This document shows, one piece after another, positions 60,322 to 64,000 of a stretch of DNA of 64,000 nucleotides (its first letter is position 1; every line of letters begins with the position of its first letter). The position numbers and the translations under genes are program-made. Under the pieces are notes generated by a model. It was given only the letters and a program-made list of their open reading frames with translations, did no database searches and was not told where the DNA came from. The stretch is from Mactromeris polynyma (taxonomy: Eukaryota; Mollusca; Bivalvia; Venerida; Mactridae), in NCBI GenBank assembly GCA_032209605.1, contig JASFXZ010000005.1, positions 28,446,905-28,510,904 of the forward strand, in the 5' to 3' direction.

Positions 60322-60399
60322 ATTTACATTTTGATGGGTTAATTGACCAATATTTTAATTAGTTACAAAGTAACAACTAACCGCGCGTACACACGTTTT

Positions 60400-60738
60400 T
60401 GACAGTTCCAAGGATGTAATTCGCTGTATGGATAGTATTTCTTTTTCTGTTTTGAATGTATGTTACATTTCCCTTTCCCCTGTGGAATTCTTTAACTAAT
60501 GTAGTGTTCATGTTATTTTCTACCCAGTTTCGGTCTATTTTTGCCAGCTGTCTTTACTTTTACTGTGATATTTTCCATCCATTTCCCCCTTTTCTGTTTG
60601 TCCTCTATGATTTTCCTAGTTATTCCTTATGGTATGCCAGGCCATTCCTGGCGCCTCTGTTCCCTAACGTATGTACGCTTTAACCTCATCAAGTGCCTTA
60701 TGTTTTATGGATTGTTCCCTCATTCTATTTGACATACA
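60400..60738 (-). repeat. R1 repeat, near full length
   Basis: The plus strand runs from the R1 3' end (GACAGTTCCAAGGATGTAAT, TCGCTGTATGGATAGTATTT) through CAGTTTCGGTCTATTTTTGC, ATGCCAGGCCATTCCTGGCG and CTAACGTATGTACGC to TTTATGGATTGTT. It stops short of the 5' terminal block. The overlapping frames here are repeat shadows. Confidence 0.8.
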
Positions 60739-62589
60739 TGTTATCAAATACATGTATTCCAGCACCCTACATAAGTTCAAATACACCGGGTTAATCAAAG
60801 TCACGCGTTACTGTGGTCCAGACAATACTAATGTCATAACGTATATTGAACAAGATTTATGGTTTCCAGATAACGCCAGACATTTTAGCAAACAATGCTA
60901 CCATTAACTTTATGAAATTGTTTGTCACTTGTTTTCCTTTGTCAGTGTAAGCCATTAATCAACATCTGCTTCAGTGTATTCATTTACATTACGTACTTCG
61001 TTAGTTGTGATCTTCACATTACTTGATCTTAATGTAACACATAACACAATGTACATATGTAAGACTACGATCTTGGCAGTCTGCCACACGTTAAATACCT
61101 AAGCTAAGCCTCTGATATTTCTTTCAACATCGTCGTTTCTATGTGTCGCCTATACGTTGATGCCCTAAAAGGTTTGTGGTCAAGCAATGTGTATTATAGT
61201 GCTTCGCCATCGCAGTGAGCCAAAACGAAGTGACATCACTCTCTATGTACTTACCGGTCTCTACACTCCAGAATTATAAAGACAAGTAGATGTATCTTCT
61301 TTAAAACAATCGTGAGCTTGTTTTTTTCAACATCTATACAATTACTATTGTGACGCTGTCATCCACCGAGTTGTAAATGCTTTGTGTCCTAACTCCTTTT
61401 AACCATGTTGATTGTTTATGAAAATAAGTTCATGTCTGTTCGTGCTTTCGATGTGGCCACGTCCTTTGTATGTGTAATTGGCTGCTCGATTGCTACATTC
61501 ATTTTCATATAACGTTTTACTGGAGATTTAACTTGATTATTATGATTGGCTTATATTCTGCTCATTCGTTGAAGCTTTCCTATGAATTTGTATATATGTG
61601 ATATTCAATAGCGTATCATGCCGCAAGCGAAGCTTTTTATGAAAGTAGACGCGGTGAGGATAACGAACCCATTCCTGAAATAAAAACATGATTAGAAAAA
61701 TGTTTAAAGTCTAAATCAAAACCGGCAATTATTTAATCTGCAATTCTGTTGACGTTATTGTTGTTATTATCCAGGATCTTTAATAATACATCTTCAAATC
61801 GTCTGATTTTCTCTCAATTAATTTCATTTTAGGGGTTAATATTCATAGTTGGCTTTAATGCTACCATTATGTTCATATTTGCGTTCAACAATCAGTCTAG
61901 ACATAATGGTGTAAACCAACTTGATATCCTTTACGTTTAGATTAACATAGTATTAAGAATTGTTTTCCGTTCATTACCTGCTTATGTTTATATTAGTCTA
62001 TATTCGATACTATTTCTTTAGAATACGCGGGTAAGATACTTTGCTGACAGTTTTGTAAAAATGTATGTACCAAATCTTTCACAGTTGCCAAGTTGAGACA
62101 TATTGATGGCCCTGTGGTATCTAGTAAAATCATGTTCAAATACGCATTCATTAATTTAAAGGACGAAACAAATTCGTACAAGATTAGTCCCCTTTTCATG
62201 ATTGTAATTATAGCATACTTTACAAACACATATCTTCTCTAGTCGAATTGAATAACCTTACTGTTAATTATTGTTTTGTTTGTACGATGTTATAAGCGAG
62301 CGCAATATGAAATAACATCGTACCTACAAAAGCATTGTATCAAAATGTATATTCAAATTTCTACCAGGTACATTGAACTAGAAACACAATTAATAGATTG
62401 ACATTTTTACAAATATTATTAAAGATACTGTTTAATTCCTTTGACAGTTACAGCTTTGGAATCGTCCACTTAGTACGATCGATGTTCTCAACTTGTATTA
62501 ACCTCACCTCAGGCTCCGGAGTATACCATTACTACCTTTTGTAAACGTAAGAGAGTCGAATTCCTCGTCGATCACCCCCCGCCGTACAT
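60739..62589. other. AT-rich DNA, no gene recognised
   Basis: A 78-codon minus-strand frame (61993-62229) has a moderately protein-like second half (LNLATVKDLVHTFLQ), but I cannot place it in a family or find splice context, so it is not called. Confidence 0.45.
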
Positions 62590-62795
62590 ATGTGGAAAAG
62601 AGATTGAGTTGTTACAAGGAACGCCACATACACAAGACAATGCATCTACACACAGGCCCCTGGGAAAACAACAGCCCACAAAATACCATGCATTGACGAG
62701 GTGCAAGGGTACACACTGAGGAGGTACAAGAGTAATATGAATGGTATGGGAATTAAATGGGTGGAATATATCACGGAGCAAGTCAAAGTAATGTA
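62590..62795 (+). repeat. R1 repeat (interior deleted)
   Basis: Starts GTGGAAAAGAGATTGAGTTG and TTACAAGGAACGCCACATAC, continues ACAAGACAATGCATCTACAC and GACGAGGTGCAAGGGTACAC, then jumps to TAAATGGGTGGAATATATCA, skipping the middle block. Confidence 0.75.
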
Positions 62796-63124
62796 ATGAA
62801 AAGTATTATTTAACAATTCAGATTTTTCCCCAGACGAAGTGTATAGCGCAATACAGACGGATTTTTCCTGAGAGACAGTAATAAGCAATTTGTCAATCTC
62901 AATTTTCCTCAAAATAAATCCACTTTTCGTTTTGTTATCGGATGAAATTATATTACTTACGAGGAATAACTGTACAGAAAAGTGTTTGGATACATTTAAA
63001 TGAATATTGAGCTAAACAAATGTATCAAAGAGGAATCTGAGATAACAGAAGCCGGCGTTGTTTTATGTGTTTAGCTAGCGCTTAAGCTATGTACACTGTT
63101 TAATAACATGAAATTTGAAAATGT

Positions 63125-63345
63125 CATGAAACAGAGAGAATACGTAACTACGGGGAACGCCACATACACAAGACAATACCTCCCCACGCAGACCTCAGGA
63201 AAAAAAACAATCCACAAAACATAATGCACTTACGGAGGTCAAACGGTACACATATTAAGGAACAGAGGCACAAGGAATGGCCCAACAGACCATAAGGGAG
63301 GGGGAGGGGGAATTAATGGATGGAGCCATATTGGTCACTTATATT
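63125..63345 (+). repeat. R1 repeat, long 5' copy
   Basis: Starts CATGAAACAGAGAGAATACG and TAACTACGGGGAACGCCACA, with TACACAAGACAATACCTCCC, GGCACAAGGAATGGCCCAAC and GAATTAATGGATGGAG. It shares its extended 5' flank with the deleted copy at 7100-7157. Confidence 0.78.
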
Positions 63346-64000
63346 TTGTCAGAATTAAAGCCCACTTCGTACTCACAAAATGTGATAGAAAAACACATCG
63401 CTCGGATCACTTGCTTATCATCAGTTACTACTGATTAAGACAAAACTAAGGTAAAATATACCGATACAGGTACCATTTCTGTAATAGTTGTTAGAATCTC
63501 CATTTTTGTAATTAGAGTTCAACTTGTTACACCTGTGTCTTTCTGTCCAACGTTTATACAGTATACATGACTGAAAACATGACAAAAATAATATGACCAT
63601 TATAAACATCTAGTCACGACTATTTAAAACAATTAATACAAACGATATTTTCACCTTTATTTCGTTTTTTGTAATTCGTTTTTATTTATTACAATAGTAA
63701 CATGTATATGATTTAAACCGAATGCTTGCATTTTGCATAATCTTAAAGTAGTATTATGCTCATTTATAATTCATGTGTTTACTTAAACGATTATGAAAAA
63801 TATATTTTCTATATTTAAAACATCAATAAACATTCATTAACAAAGAATGAACTCAAAACGTATTGATCAATATTAAAAAAGTTTGTTGAAGAAAGATGTT
63901 TGTACATCATAAAAAGTTTTTTAACAATCAGGCTATTTTACAAGTTTTGTCTGTTAGTATTATAGTAAAACAAGATATTTTCAATTGGTTATACATTGCA
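63346..64000. other. AT-rich DNA to the end of the window
   Basis: No gene recognised. 63742-63845 (TTAAAGTAGTATTATGCTCA to ACATCAATAAACATT) is the counterpart of 3085-3195. Confidence 0.5.

Noticed and set aside
1..64000. Bacterial or phage origin, operon or defence system
   Set aside because: No dense coding, no ribosome-binding-site pattern, animal-type SINE, LINE and MITE content; the window is eukaryotic.

Overview
This 64 kb window reads as an A+T-rich, gene-poor stretch of an animal nuclear genome, most likely a bivalve mollusc. Three things suggest a bivalve. There is a tRNA-derived SINE whose body resembles SINEs I know to be common in bivalves (47.8-48.0 kb). There are two interspersed elements built of about 160-bp internal tandem units with the GGGCCATAATTC-type motif that is abundant in bivalve DNA (7.5-8.0 and 20.6-21.1 kb). 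There is also a degenerate CR1/Jockey-like non-LTR retrotransposon. No intact gene, rRNA or functional tRNA gene was found. Apart from the retrotransposon fragments, open frames are short, lack recognisable domains, and mostly lie inside repeats. One short segment (47193-47362) has exon-like character but no recognisable family.

Repeats and duplications structure the window. 0-8 kb: unique AT-rich DNA with dispersed fragments of one repeat family, here called R1 (about 430 bp, 25 pieces in the window), then a tandem-unit element. 8.1-15.4 kb: block P, an old diverged copy of block Q, which contains a very recent 1.42-kb tandem duplication (12593-15401). 17.0-29.4 kb: block Q. 30.2-35.4 kb: block R, a young direct duplicate of the right part of Q (21815-29420). 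Comparing P, Q and R orders the events. P and Q split first; a fold-back MITE entered the Q lineage; Q/R duplicated; a 5'-truncated LINE of 1.82 kb landed in Q only (the empty site is preserved in R); and R lost about 0.58 kb.

35.4-64 kb: mostly unique AT-rich DNA with R1 copies in both orientations, two more fold-back MITEs carrying CRE-like TGACGTCA motifs in their arms, two SINEs, a diverged inverted repeat pair (45.3 and 52.4 kb), a pre-miRNA-sized hairpin (42.4 kb), a 72-bp-arm fold-back (58.2 kb), and local tandem duplications (41.5, 50.6 kb).

No operon, pathway or defence system is visible. The most informative content is the nested duplication history and the apparently uncharacterised R1 and CRE-MITE families. 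All identities and divergence levels were judged by eye; no alignment or database search was run.
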